From: Actinokineospora baliensis
GTDB lineage: Bacteria > Actinomycetota > Actinomycetes > Mycobacteriales > Pseudonocardiaceae
DNA: 64,000 nucleotides
Direction of reading: 5' to 3'
Assembly: GCF_016907695.1 (NCBI RefSeq)
Contig: NZ_JAFBCK010000001.1
Span: 930,001-994,000, forward strand
Shown here: positions 48,790 through 57,602 of the stretch, one piece after another
Position numbering within the stretch: position 1 is the stretch's first letter
Layout: every line of letters begins with the position of its first letter
Program-made: the position numbers and the translations under genes
The notes under the pieces: generated by a model
The model's database searches: none
What the model saw: the letters and a program-made list of their open reading frames with translations, nothing else
Told to the model about the DNA's origin: nothing

Positions 48790-49152
48790 TCAGCCGAAGG
48801 GGGCGCGGGAGCGCCAGCGGTTGAGTACGGCGTTGACCTCGGGCAGGCTCGTCGGCCGCCAGGGGCCGCCCGCCTGCGCCAAGGTGGTCTGTCCGAACTC
48901 GGTGGTGACGGCGGTGGCGCGGTCAGGGATGCGGGAGTGCAGGTCCACGCACCACTGCCGGGCGATAGTCCTTACCGCCCAACGGATCGCTACCGGCGGC
49001 GGGGCCTGCGTGGTCCACGCGCCACCGGTGTAGTCCTCGACCGCCTCGACCGCGAACGCGCGCGCCTCGGCGAGGGTCTCGTCCGGGAAGAGATCCAGCT
49101 CGCCGAGTCCGTCCAGCCTGCGCAGCTCCGCCACGGTGGCGTACTGCTCCAC
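48790..49152 (-). CDS. Head-tail connector protein
   Basis: 120 aa from GTG with AGGAGA upstream (VEQYATVAELRRL). DETLAEARAFAVEAVEDYTG is typical of gp6-like head-tail connectors. Follows the capsid gene in transcription order. Confidence 0.8.
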   Translation of the reverse strand: MEQYATVAELRRLDGLGELDLFPDETLAEARAFAVEAVEDYTGGAWTTQAPPPVAIRWAVRTIARQWCVDLHSRIPDRATAVTTEFGQTTLAQAGGPWRPTSLPEVNAVLNRWRSRAPFG

Positions 49153-49187
49153 TGTGGAGTCTCCTGTCTCAGGGCATGGCGAACACC

Positions 49188-49220
49188 CCGGCCCCGCCAC
49201 CCACACGGGGACGGGGCCGG
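49188..49220 (-). terminator. Hairpin after the capsid gene
   Basis: 9-bp stem CCGGCCCCG/CGGGGCCGG with a 15-base loop, 18 bp after the capsid stop. May lower transcription of tail genes relative to capsid. Confidence 0.6.
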
Positions 49221-49237
49221 AAGGGTGCTCGGGACGG

Positions 49238-51049
49238 CTAGAGGACCTCGGGCAGCTTCAGCAGCGCGGTGCCGGTCGGGTCGACCAGTCCGCCGCCCTC
49301 GCGCAGCGCGAACTTGAAACCGATCTCGTCGCTAGTGAACTTCGCGTCGGTGGTCTTCTCGACCCGAAGCGTCCCGGCGCGGCGGACGACGTAACCGGTC
49401 AGGTCCGAGAACAGCAGGTCCGACCTGCTGTCCATGGCGACCTCGCGGACCAGCGGGCGACCGGCGAGGGTCAGACTCGACCCCTCGTCCAGCGAGCGCA
49501 GCAGGTAGCGGCCCTCACGGTCCTTGAGCTTGCGCAGCTTGCGGACCACCTTGCGGCCGGTCACCCACCGCGCGTTCGCCTCGGCGGAGGAGGGGATCGC
49601 CAGCGACAGGTCAATGACCCAGTCGGCGACCACGTCGTCCGGGGGCGCGGTCGCCGCCGACTCGTCCTCGACCAGCGTCGGGTCCACTTGGGACAGCAGG
49701 TTCGCCACGTGCACCCGGTTGTACATGTACGCAAGGTTCGGGCCTGCGGTGCGCACGAGGTAGCCGACCAGGTCGACCACGTCGTCATTGACCAGTTCCC
49801 AGCTGAGCCAGGAGATGTAGCCCCGCTTCGCGGCGCCGACCTCGACCTTGTCGGTGCTCGGGTAGGACTCGGTGAACGCGCCCGCCTCGGGTACCGGAGC
49901 CTCGGGGGCGTCGGCGGGCTTGACCCTCGGGAAGTCGATCGCCTCCGCGCCGGTCGTGGTCAGGGTCTCGGCGCCACCGGAGACGACGAACGAGCGCTCG
50001 CCCATGAGGTCGGTCAGTCGCCGGTACAGGGTCCTAGCGGGAGTCGCCTTGCCGGTCTGCTTGTTCGTCGCGTCCACGTTCACACCGAGCGTGGCGCGCA
50101 GCTCCAGCGGGCCACGCTCGCCCAGGCCCAGCGCGCGGAGTTCGGCGATCTCGTCCACGGCGGCGTCGGCGCGGTCGGGGGTGGCGCGGTGCTGGTCGAG
50201 CAGCGAGAGCAGCAGGTCCCGGGACTCGGTCTCGGCCTGCGCGGCGAGCTGCTCCGCGGAGCGACGCTCCACGAGGATGTCGAGCTTGTCGAGCGCGGCC
50301 AGAAGCCGGGCCTCGGCGTCCGGGCGCCCCTCATCGGCGGCGGACTGGAGCTGGTGCTCGACGCGGGCGCGGTCCTCGGCGGGCTCGACCACGGGGGCGG
50401 TGACAGTCAGGGCAGGGCCTCTTTCACTGGGCAGGGCGGGGGAGGGGAGAAGGGCCTCGGCACGCTCGCGGGCGCGCAGCGCGACGGTGGTGTCCGGGTA
50501 GGCCGGGGTCAGCACGGGGCCAAGCTCGGGGATGGCGCCGAAGCGGGTCACGGTGCGGATCAGGTCCCCGGTGGCCTCGTCGCGGGTCCACGTCTGGTCG
50601 GCCTGGTGGTCGGCGACGGTGAACACGAACGACGATCCGGACAGCACGCCGCGCCGGACAAGTTCGGCGACATCGCGGCCGGTGCTGGTGTCCGGGAGAT
50701 CGACCTCGTACCAGCCACCGCGTTCGTCCTCGCCCACGCGCAGCCCGGCGCCGATGCGGCCGAGGGGCGCGTTGGGGTTGTGGTTGAACGTAGCGATCTG
50801 GTCCCCACTAGCCAACGCGTCACGGCCCGCGCCAGGGGCGATGCGCTCACGGAAACCGCCGAGGTCGAGGGACAGAGAATCAAATACATAAGCGTAACCG
50901 CGAATTGCGAGGGCGCCGCTGGGAGCCGACCGCAGTTCAACCGGGTGTGCGTAGTCGCGGCGCTCGGCGGAGGACGCCGGTTCTTGTTGGACGGGCAATG
51001 AAGCTGCCGCCGATCGTATGAGGGCACCTAAGACGACTCGCTGCGTCAT
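49238..51049 (-). CDS. Prohead protease fused to HK97-type major capsid protein
   Basis: 603 aa from MTQRVVLGAL. Residues ~45-210 are the HK97 prohead protease (IRGYAYVFDSLS, FNHNPNAPLGRI with catalytic His, GVLSGSSFVFTV with Ser). Residues ~285-603 are the HK97 capsid (TPARTLYRRLTDLMGER, GYISWLSWELVND, PLVREVAMDSRSDLLFSDL). A disordered/helical delta-like domain joins them. Self-cleavage should free the capsid. No separate protease or scaffold gene is seen. Confidence 0.9.
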   Translation of the reverse strand: MTQRVVLGALIRSAAASLPVQQEPASSAERRDYAHPVELRSAPSGALAIRGYAYVFDSLSLDLGGFRERIAPGAGRDALASGDQIATFNHNPNAPLGRIGAGLRVGEDERGGWYEVDLPDTSTGRDVAELVRRGVLSGSSFVFTVADHQADQTWTRDEATGDLIRTVTRFGAIPELGPVLTPAYPDTTVALRARERAEALLPSPALPSERGPALTVTAPVVEPAEDRARVEHQLQSAADEGRPDAEARLLAALDKLDILVERRSAEQLAAQAETESRDLLLSLLDQHRATPDRADAAVDEIAELRALGLGERGPLELRATLGVNVDATNKQTGKATPARTLYRRLTDLMGERSFVVSGGAETLTTTGAEAIDFPRVKPADAPEAPVPEAGAFTESYPSTDKVEVGAAKRGYISWLSWELVNDDVVDLVGYLVRTAGPNLAYMYNRVHVANLLSQVDPTLVEDESAATAPPDDVVADWVIDLSLAIPSSAEANARWVTGRKVVRKLRKLKDREGRYLLRSLDEGSSLTLAGRPLVREVAMDSRSDLLFSDLTGYVVRRAGTLRVEKTTDAKFTSDEIGFKFALREGGGLVDPTGTALLKLPEVL

Positions 51050-51241
51050 ATTTCGACCACAAAGAGCTACCCGCAGTGTCAGTGACGACTATCACATGGA
51101 CGCGAACTCTTTGACTGACGGTAACAATCTGGCGTGAGCGCGGTCTCTCGATGTACCGAGGGTTAGCAACTAGGGTGGCTTGTCAACCAAAACGGGCAGG
51201 TCGAGCGCGGATGGCTACAGAAAGTTAAGCCTGACGAACAA

Positions 51242-51598
51242 GTGACGGATCCAACGCAGCGCAATCAATACCGGCGGACGGAGTTTCCGGCTTTGCGTCT
51301 GCGTCTGACTCTTTGGCAAGCTGACGGCGTGCAAACTTTCGCGGCCGTTGCTCCCTGGGCTTTCCTGGCACTGACGTTAATGACGATGTTGCTGTTAACG
51401 TATGGCATTCTCAAGCGTAAGAAGTCCGGTGAGACGTTCACCGTTATCGCCACCTTCATCCCACCAAGAATTGAGATCCGAGGTGGCAACTCGGCGCATT
51501 GCGCAGAAGAAGGCGGTCACGCTGAGACCGGGCTTGCGGCCAGCGACGTCACCCCGTCCGCACCTACCAACGCCAGACTCGACGGCAACAAGAAGTGA
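51242..51598 (+). CDS. Plus-strand moron gene 2: small membrane protein
   Basis: 118 aa from GTG. One membrane helix (VAPWAFLALTLMTMLLLTYG) after ~35 residues, then a basic cytoplasmic start (ILKRKKSGETF) and a short strand (VIATFIPPRIEIRGG). Lies between capsid and portal genes on the opposite strand; its 3' end overlaps the portal gene by 82 bp. AT-richer, with ~190 bp of AT-rich DNA upstream that should hold a promoter. Unknown function. Confidence 0.6.
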   Translation: MTDPTQRNQYRRTEFPALRLRLTLWQADGVQTFAAVAPWAFLALTLMTMLLLTYGILKRKKSGETFTVIATFIPPRIEIRGGNSAHCAEEGGHAETGLAASDVTPSAPTNARLDGNKK

Positions 51599-52785
51599 TC
51601 TCCGTAGCCGGTCGTGTCCGGTGAGAGGTCTTCCAGGGCGCGGACCTCGTTGCGGGTCAACATGCCGTTGTTGAGCGCGACGCGGTACGCCTCGTACCGG
51701 TCCTTCACCGACGCGCGGGCCATCGCGTCCAGGCCGAACTTGACGAACGCGTTCGGCTGGCCGAGGTCTGCGGCGAGCAGCTCGGAGAGCGCTTCCTCGA
51801 TCCGCTCGACCCACGGCCGGACGCTGTGCTTGGCGAACGCGAGGTCCTGTTCGGCCAGGCCGGAACCCCACGAGGTGGAGCCGGACGCGTCGGCGATCAG
51901 GTGCGGTGGGACGCCGAACAATCGCGCGATCTCGGGGACCTGAAAGGCCCTGGTCTCAAGGAATTGCGCCTCGTCCGGGGAGATGGAGATCTTGTTGAAC
52001 GTGGCGCCCTCGGTCAACACCGCGAGACCGTGCCGGTTGCCGCGTCCACCGTGGATGGTGCGCCACGTCGCCCGTGCGGCCTTGAGTCCGGCGGCGGTCA
52101 TGGTGCCGGGAACCGACACCACCGCGCCCGGAAGCGCCCCACCGCCGAAAAACTCGTAGCCGTAGTCCTGCGCGTTGAGGGCCAGGCCCACGGTCACGGC
52201 AGCGGCCCGGATCGGGGACACCCCGGTCAGCGACCCCGCCAACGGCAGGCCGCGCAGGTGCAGCACGTCTCGGGAACCCAGCACCCCCAACACCTGTGGG
52301 ATGCCGTCCTCGTCGGTGGTCGACAGCTCGTAGACGATCACCCGTCGACCGGCCACCCGGGCGTAGCGGGGGTGGACCAGGTGCGTGGGGATGACGTCGA
52401 GCGCCACCACCCGCCCGGCGCGGTCGCGGCTCACGAGGATGTAGGCGTTGCCGGTCAACAGAAGGGAGGTCATGACCATGCCGAGGAAAGCGATCCGCCC
52501 CATGTCCGGGTTGGGCTTGCGCACCCACGCCGGTGGAGCGGCGATCTCCCTGCGGCGGGTCCCGACGCGGAGGAACGCGTCCAGGGGCAACGTGGCGATG
52601 GTGTCGGACAGCAGACGCACGCAGGCGTAGACCGCGCTGACCGCGAGGGCGTCCTCCGGGGTGAGGACCGGCTCCGGGTCGGCGTCGGTGCCGAACACCT
52701 CAGCCGCGCTGGTGGCCTCCCGCATCGGAGGAGGAGCAGCGGGTGCGGTGCGGCGTTCGGCCGCTCGGGACAACAGGCCCGTCAC
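51517..52785 (-). CDS. Portal protein (HK97 family)
   Basis: 422 aa from GTG overlapping the upstream gene by GTGA. Typical portal sequence: LTPEDALAVSAVYACVRLLS near the start, GNAYILVSRDRAGRVVALDV, VFGVPPHLIADASGSTSWGS and the C-terminal NNGMLTRNEVRALEDLSPD. Forms the dodecameric DNA gate of the head. Confidence 0.93.
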   Translation of the reverse strand: MTGLLSRAAERRTAPAAPPPMREATSAAEVFGTDADPEPVLTPEDALAVSAVYACVRLLSDTIATLPLDAFLRVGTRRREIAAPPAWVRKPNPDMGRIAFLGMVMTSLLLTGNAYILVSRDRAGRVVALDVIPTHLVHPRYARVAGRRVIVYELSTTDEDGIPQVLGVLGSRDVLHLRGLPLAGSLTGVSPIRAAAVTVGLALNAQDYGYEFFGGGALPGAVVSVPGTMTAAGLKAARATWRTIHGGRGNRHGLAVLTEGATFNKISISPDEAQFLETRAFQVPEIARLFGVPPHLIADASGSTSWGSGLAEQDLAFAKHSVRPWVERIEEALSELLAADLGQPNAFVKFGLDAMARASVKDRYEAYRVALNNGMLTRNEVRALEDLSPDTTGYGDHFLLPSSLALVGADGVTSLAASPVSA

Positions 52786-52997
52786 CGGCCACCGCCTGCC
52801 CGCGCTCGGTCCGTGGCGATGAGCCACGCGGCGCCCATGGCGAACAGTCCGCCCACACCCCATCCCGCGGACGGCGCCAGCAGCGCGGCCCCGGTGGTGA
52901 CCGCCCCGGCCCCGCCAGCTGCGAGCAGCTCCGGTGCGGCGGTCACAGCCCTGGTTCGCCAAGTGCGCAGTCGCGCGGGGATTCCGTTGTCAGGCAA
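52782..52997 (-). CDS. Small membrane protein between terminase and portal
   Basis: 71 aa from TTG with GGAGG upstream. Two hydrophobic stretches (ELLAAGGAGAVTTGAALL and GVGGLFAMGAAWLIAT). Coupled to the portal by 4 bp. Unknown role. Confidence 0.6.
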   Translation of the reverse strand: MPDNGIPARLRTWRTRAVTAAPELLAAGGAGAVTTGAALLAPSAGWGVGGLFAMGAAWLIATDRARAGGGR

Positions 52998-53007
52998 GGG
53001 CCTCCAG

Positions 53008-54513
53008 TCACCACGATTCGTCTTCCTCGTCGCCCCACGGGTCCGCGTTCACCAGGAACCCGTCCGAGGACGAGAGAACGTCCTCGCGCCAGAGCCGGGC
53101 GCGGTGCAGCGCCATCACGGCCGCCACCGCCAAGTCGATGTGTCGGCGGCTGGTGGGGGATTCCTTGGTGATCCGCTCGCCGCGCCCGTCGGCCTTGATC
53201 ACGCAGTTGCCCAGGTGCCGGGCGAGCGCCGTGTCCGCGGGGGTGGCGTTGCCGTTGTGGGAGATCAGACCGTCCACGATCGCGGCGTACGCCTGCTGCG
53301 TCGCAGGCACCATGCGGGCAACGCTGTTGGGGAACTCCACCATCGGGAGGCCCTCATCGGTGAGGGTCTGGAGTTGCACGGAGAACCACGCGGGGTCGCA
53401 CGCGACCTCACGCACGTGGTAGGTGCGGCAGACTTCTCGGATGCGGTCCATGACGGCGTGAACCGGCGTGCGCCAATGGGTATCGCCGTCGGGGGCCTCC
53501 CAGTGGGCGAGCACTTCCACGTGCAGGTCGGCCAGGCGCACGCCGAGGATCGCGGTGGAGTCGTTGCGCCACGCGGCATCCACGGCCACCACGATGTCGT
53601 CCCCGGGCCGGAACCTGCGCTCGGGGCGGGCGAGCGCGTCCCACGCGCCGTAGGGCAACCACGAGGTGCCGCCGCGCACGAACGCGTTCAACCGGTACAT
53701 GCGGAACGCGGCCTCGGGGGTGCGCTTGCACGCGTCGGCGAAGTCGCCGTGTCGCATCAGCTCCCACGAGGGGTTGCAGCGCTGCCACACGGCCGGGTCG
53801 GTGTGATCCACCTGTTCGCCCGGCTGGACCCCGTACCACGCCAGGTACAGCGACGGGTCGTCGGTCTCGCCGGACATCACGCGGTGGCCGTGCTCGACCA
53901 GCCGCGCGAACGGCCCGTCCGGCAGCGGACCGGCCGTGCTGATCACCAGGAACAGCGGCTCGTTGCGTTGCGCCGACCCGAGGGTGAGCGCGTCGAACAG
54001 GTCACTGGACTTGGCCTGCGCGTACTCGTCCACGATCACGCACGACGGGTTGAGTCCCTGTTGGACTCCCGCGTCGGCGGACACCGCGATGAACCGGCCG
54101 CCGGTGGTGTGGCAGATGATCTGATCACGTTGGACGGTGCAGATGTCCGCCAGCAGCGGCGACGCGCGAACCATGCGCGCGGCCTCGCGGAACAGCAACT
54201 TCGCTTGCTCCCGAGTGTTCGCGGCACACACCACTTCCGGTGCGGCGTCTCGGGTGTCGGCGCACAGGTGATACAGGCCGATCGCGGCCGAGATCTGCGT
54301 CTTGCCGTTCTTCCGTGCCACACCGAGGATCACGGTCCGGTGCTTTCGGCGCCCGTCGGGCAGCAGCACGTACGCGGCGAGCAGGAACGACAGCTGCCAG
54401 GCGAGAAGCCGGAACGGACGGCCGAGGTAGGAACCGCCGAGGGTCAAGTGTCCGATGAACCGGGCGACCCGGTGTCCCTCGGTTGCGGGCGCGCGAGTAC
54501 GCGAGCCGATCAC
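53008..54513 (-). CDS. Terminase large subunit
   Basis: 501 aa. ATPase: Walker-A-like GVARKNGKT near residue 65 and Walker B CVIVDEYA near 160. Nuclease: VAVDAAWRNDST and the later RRHIDLAVA acidic/His sites. HK97-type packaging motor. Ends 11 bp before the small membrane protein. Confidence 0.95.
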   Translation of the reverse strand: MIGSRTRAPATEGHRVARFIGHLTLGGSYLGRPFRLLAWQLSFLLAAYVLLPDGRRKHRTVILGVARKNGKTQISAAIGLYHLCADTRDAAPEVVCAANTREQAKLLFREAARMVRASPLLADICTVQRDQIICHTTGGRFIAVSADAGVQQGLNPSCVIVDEYAQAKSSDLFDALTLGSAQRNEPLFLVISTAGPLPDGPFARLVEHGHRVMSGETDDPSLYLAWYGVQPGEQVDHTDPAVWQRCNPSWELMRHGDFADACKRTPEAAFRMYRLNAFVRGGTSWLPYGAWDALARPERRFRPGDDIVVAVDAAWRNDSTAILGVRLADLHVEVLAHWEAPDGDTHWRTPVHAVMDRIREVCRTYHVREVACDPAWFSVQLQTLTDEGLPMVEFPNSVARMVPATQQAYAAIVDGLISHNGNATPADTALARHLGNCVIKADGRGERITKESPTSRRHIDLAVAAVMALHRARLWREDVLSSSDGFLVNADPWGDEEDESW

Positions 54514-54549
54514 CTCCCCGCGATAGTGCTTGCGGGGTAAGGGATCTGG

Positions 54550-54837
54550 CTAGATCACCCCGATATGACCGAGTTCGTCGATAACGGTCTCCACGGCGTT
54601 GGTCGCCTTCACCCACACCGACGTGGCCCCGGTCGGCAGGGCCACGGCCCCGGCGCCGACCAGCAGTCGGGCGGTGCGGGTGGACGGGTTCCACTCGGCC
54701 GCGTGCCACGTCGAGCCCGGCGCGGGCTCGGCGCGCGGGGTGAACCCGAACGACACGGTGAGGTCATCCAATGGAACCGCGGTTGTGGTGCGCACCACGA
54801 GGAACACGCACTCGCCTGCGGATTGGTACAGGTTCAC
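54550..54837 (-). CDS. Small phage protein after the beta-helix gene
   Basis: 95 aa from GTG (VNLYQSAGECVFLVVRTTTA). Beta-rich (GFTPRAEPAPGSTWHAAEWN). Overlaps the beta-helix gene by GTGA, so it may be its partner or a decoration protein. Confidence 0.6.
   Translation of the reverse strand: MNLYQSAGECVFLVVRTTTAVPLDDLTVSFGFTPRAEPAPGSTWHAAEWNPSTRTARLLVGAGAVALPTGATSVWVKATNAVETVIDELGHIGVI
54783..54800 (+). promoter_or_regulatory. Repeated 18-bp phage site, degenerate copy
   Basis: TTGTGGTGCGCACCACGA; core with one change and altered right arm. Inside the small protein gene. Confidence 0.4.
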
Positions 54838-56165
54838 CAGGGCACCACCTCGAATCGCCAGCCGGTCATCAGTCGTCCCCAGGTCAGGTTCAGGTCCTCG
54901 GCGCCCACGGTGTCCGCCAGGACCAGCGCGTTGTCCGCGCGCGCCCGGTTGTCCCGGGCCAGCGTCGGCGCGGTCGCCAACGTCACCGGCCCGTAGTGCC
55001 CGTCCGGCCCCCACCGGTTGCCGGTCAGCACGTAGTCGCCGGACACCGCGCCGGACACGAGCGTGTAGCCGCCGCCGTTGAGCCAGCAGCCCGTCACACG
55101 GACATCGCTGTTGCCGCCGTTGGCGTCCTCGAAGAACAGGGCCGCGTTGAGCACGTCCGCGCCCTCCACCAGGACCCACGGCCCCATGTCCACCGCGCAC
55201 CGCCGGATCGTCAGACCGCGCACGCCGCGCACCTGCACACCATCGGCGTGTGCTCCCGCGATCGGACGCGGGTCCCGCAAGCACGAGTCGGTGACCGTGA
55301 TGTTCGCGCACTGGCCGGTGTCGCTGGTGACGTGCAGCAGGTCCGTGCCGGACTCGTGCAGGTCGACCCGCGAGAGCACCGCGCCGGAGACCCCCGAGAG
55401 CGACAGGCCCCCGGCTACCCGGGTGCGCTCCACGGTGAGCCCGTCGCCACGCAGCACCACGCCGGTCTCGAACACGCAGTCCCGGAACACCAGCCCGGCC
55501 GCGCTCGACTCGTAGGCACCCTGCCCCAGAGCGGGGAAGCGCACCCCGGTGTAGACCCCGGGCGGCAGCGTCGTGGGACCGGTGTAGTCGGTCAGCACCG
55601 TCCCGGCCTGCGGCCCGGTGGTCGCGGGCGTCGGGTAGCCGGGCGGGATCGGCGACGTACCGCCGCCGGTCTCCGGCTGCCACACCACGTCCACCCCGAA
55701 CCACGTGCCGGTCGAGTTGGTCGGATGGTTGGGCGCCACATCCGAGTAGTCATAGGTCGCGGTCGACGCGGTCAACTGCCCCACGGTCCGCGGGGACGCC
55801 AGCGCCCCGGCCGTGAACGCGTAGTCGGCCCCGGCCGTGCGACGCGGCAGCCAGACAGCGGCGGTGACCTCGGCCCCGGCCTCCACCGGCACCGGGTCGG
55901 CGAACGTGATCGTGACGAACGCCCCCGGCGTCGGCCCGGTCACCGTGGTCCGCGCCAGCAGCACACCGGCCGCCGAGTACAGCGACGCGTACACCGGAGA
56001 CGCCGAACCGTCCCACCCGACCGGGCAGAACCACAGCACCCCGGCAGCCCGACCCGCGACAGCGGCGGTAAGCCTCGTCCCGAGACTGATCCCGCCCCGG
56101 TCGTTGCTCGCCACCGACACAGGCCCGGCAGGCGCGAACACGCTCACCTCAGCACCCCACGCCAC
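54834..56165 (-). CDS. Beta-helix (tailspike/decoration-like) protein with DUF4082-like N-terminus
   Basis: 443 aa. Residues ~1-150 look like a carbohydrate-binding-type beta sandwich (GVLWFCPVGWDGSASPVYAS, FVTITFADPVPVEAGAEVTA). From ~185 on a right-handed parallel beta-helix repeats short strands (RFPALGQGAYESSAAGLVFR, DCVFETGVVLRGDGLTVERT, NSDVRVTGCWLNGGGYTLVS). Such proteins are tailspikes or depolymerases. Its place between the two terminase genes is unusual. Confidence 0.75.
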   Translation of the reverse strand: MAWGAEVSVFAPAGPVSVASNDRGGISLGTRLTAAVAGRAAGVLWFCPVGWDGSASPVYASLYSAAGVLLARTTVTGPTPGAFVTITFADPVPVEAGAEVTAAVWLPRRTAGADYAFTAGALASPRTVGQLTASTATYDYSDVAPNHPTNSTGTWFGVDVVWQPETGGGTSPIPPGYPTPATTGPQAGTVLTDYTGPTTLPPGVYTGVRFPALGQGAYESSAAGLVFRDCVFETGVVLRGDGLTVERTRVAGGLSLSGVSGAVLSRVDLHESGTDLLHVTSDTGQCANITVTDSCLRDPRPIAGAHADGVQVRGVRGLTIRRCAVDMGPWVLVEGADVLNAALFFEDANGGNSDVRVTGCWLNGGGYTLVSGAVSGDYVLTGNRWGPDGHYGPVTLATAPTLARDNRARADNALVLADTVGAEDLNLTWGRLMTGWRFEVVPW

Positions 56166-56180
56166 CCTCGCCCCACCTAA

Positions 56181-56624
56181 CTACTCGTCGTCAAGGAACT
56201 CGCTCAAGGACTGCTTACGCACCGCAGACGCGGCCAAGCCCAACCGCAACCGGGCCTCCAGATTCAGACCGAGGGTCGCCTCGATCGCCCGGAGCTCCCG
56301 CTCCGTCGACTCGACGTAGCGCAGCGCCCAGTGCGCCACCGGCTGCCCCTGCGACCCCTCCACCGACAACCCGTCCCGGTCGATCTCGGCAACCAACGCG
56401 GCCCGGCGCTCGTGCAGATCGCAGTACCTGGTGATCACCCACCGATCCGTCACCGGGTGATAGGCGCCGTCCCCGGCCGCCCAGACCTCACGCCACACCT
56501 CACGGCCGACACGCCCTAGCCCGGCCGGGACACGAGGAGCACGCCCCGTGTGCACAGTGGGGGCACCTGCCACCGCAGCCGGTTCACGTGCGTTTCCAGA
56601 GGGGATACCACTAATGCGGGACAT
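56181..56624 (-). CDS. Terminase small subunit (P27 family)
   Basis: 147 aa. DRWVITRYCDLHERRAALVA and VESTERELRAIEATLGLNLE are typical of P27-type small subunits, which bind the packaging start site. Acidic C-terminus (LSEFLDDE). First of the head-gene operon. Confidence 0.85.
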   Translation of the reverse strand: MSRISGIPSGNAREPAAVAGAPTVHTGRAPRVPAGLGRVGREVWREVWAAGDGAYHPVTDRWVITRYCDLHERRAALVAEIDRDGLSVEGSQGQPVAHWALRYVESTERELRAIEATLGLNLEARLRLGLAASAVRKQSLSEFLDDE

Positions 56625-56821
56625 GCGATACCTACACTCGGTAGATGTGAAGAACTGGCCACTATGCCATATGGGTGATTAAACCGGCACTTAGGGCGGC
56701 CCGATTGCCCCGATCTCACAACCGGCGAGGCCAACCGCAAGAAGGTTGGTCCGTACGGGTCGGCCATCGGCTGGCACTTGGGTACTTAATCGTTCTCGGA
56801 ATCGATTCCGAGAACTTGCCA

Positions 56822-57172
56822 ATGTTCAGTAGGAGTCAGAACGGCTATCCGACCGGTCTAATTGACGACATGCTCCTGCTCGTCCTGGAAGGCGTCACAC
56901 GGTGCGCCACTCTTGCAATGGCCACCTACCAGATCACGATGGTCGTCATCACGAGACTCGTGCTGTGCCGCACTCAGAAGTCTGATCGTGTAAAGATTAA
57001 TCTACGTCGGGGTGAGATCGAGATTGTGCCGACTGTTCAGTACGTATGCGTGAAGATCACTTGCGCAGAAAGGGGCTGCGACTGCACCCTGCCTAACGAG
57101 AATACCGACGACGTGCCCCTGACGCGTCCTGTGAAGCTGCTGCAACCCCCGACGTTTGCTGGTCGAGATTAG
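56822..57172 (+). CDS. Plus-strand moron gene 3: small membrane-type protein
   Basis: 116 aa from the ATG MFSRSQNGYP; an in-frame start at 56675 would give 165 aa. A hydrophobic stretch (ATLAMATYQITMVVITRLVL) precedes a short basic segment and strand (KINLRRGEIEIV), then Cys residues (TCAERGCDC). AT-richer, opposite strand to the lytic genes, like genes at 39749 and 51242. Unknown function. Confidence 0.55.
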   Translation: MFSRSQNGYPTGLIDDMLLLVLEGVTRCATLAMATYQITMVVITRLVLCRTQKSDRVKINLRRGEIEIVPTVQYVCVKITCAERGCDCTLPNENTDDVPLTRPVKLLQPPTFAGRD

Positions 57173-57204
57173 AGTTCAGCTCGCTAACCCGTTCCAAGTA
57201 GGTC

Positions 57205-57228
57205 AACAGGCGGCATTTCCCGCTTGTT
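57205..57228. terminator. Hairpin between convergent genes
   Basis: AACAGGCGG/CCGCTTGTT with one mismatch and a 6-base loop, between moron 3 and the minus-strand gene ending at 57257. Confidence 0.5.
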
Positions 57229-57256
57229 GCACCACTGAACTATGAAACTGGGTCGC

Positions 57257-57589
57257 CTACTTTTCGGTTAAGCGCTCAAGCCGCCTCCATGCCGAGTAGG
57301 TCACGGAACGTTCCTCAATCTGATACGTGGGCCACTCCGCACGACCGCGTGCTACCGCCTCTCGGAACCGGCGCCGGTCGTGTGCCGCCCCGGACCGCGC
57401 GTGAGCCATCCGGGCGTAGTCGTCCCGGACAATGTACTCGCGCCCGTCCGCCAGCACGGCGACGACGCGGTACTCGGTGCGGACCTCGGCGGGTTCCGGG
57501 ATCGGGGCGGGGTCCTCGACAGGCTCGGCGGTCGGGATCTCGGCAGCCGGGGATGCGGGCTCGGTCTTGCGGGTGCGCGGGGGCAACAA
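57257..57589 (-). CDS. Hypothetical protein upstream of terminase genes
   Basis: About 110 aa from TTG after CGGAGCG; the start is not certain. Acidic, Pro/Glu-rich first half (PAAEIPTAEPVEDPAPIPEP), then TEYRVVAVLADGREYIVRDD and a basic C-terminal helix. Possibly a small DNA-binding or packaging accessory. Site #11 lies directly upstream. Confidence 0.55.
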   Translation of the reverse strand: MLPPRTRKTEPASPAAEIPTAEPVEDPAPIPEPAEVRTEYRVVAVLADGREYIVRDDYARMAHARSGAAHDRRRFREAVARGRAEWPTYQIEERSVTYSAWRRLERLTEK

Positions 57590-57602
57590 CGCTCCGATCA
57601 GG

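Noticed and set aside
51826..54540. 904-codon plus-strand frame
   Set aside because: Antisense across terminase and portal; composition-driven.
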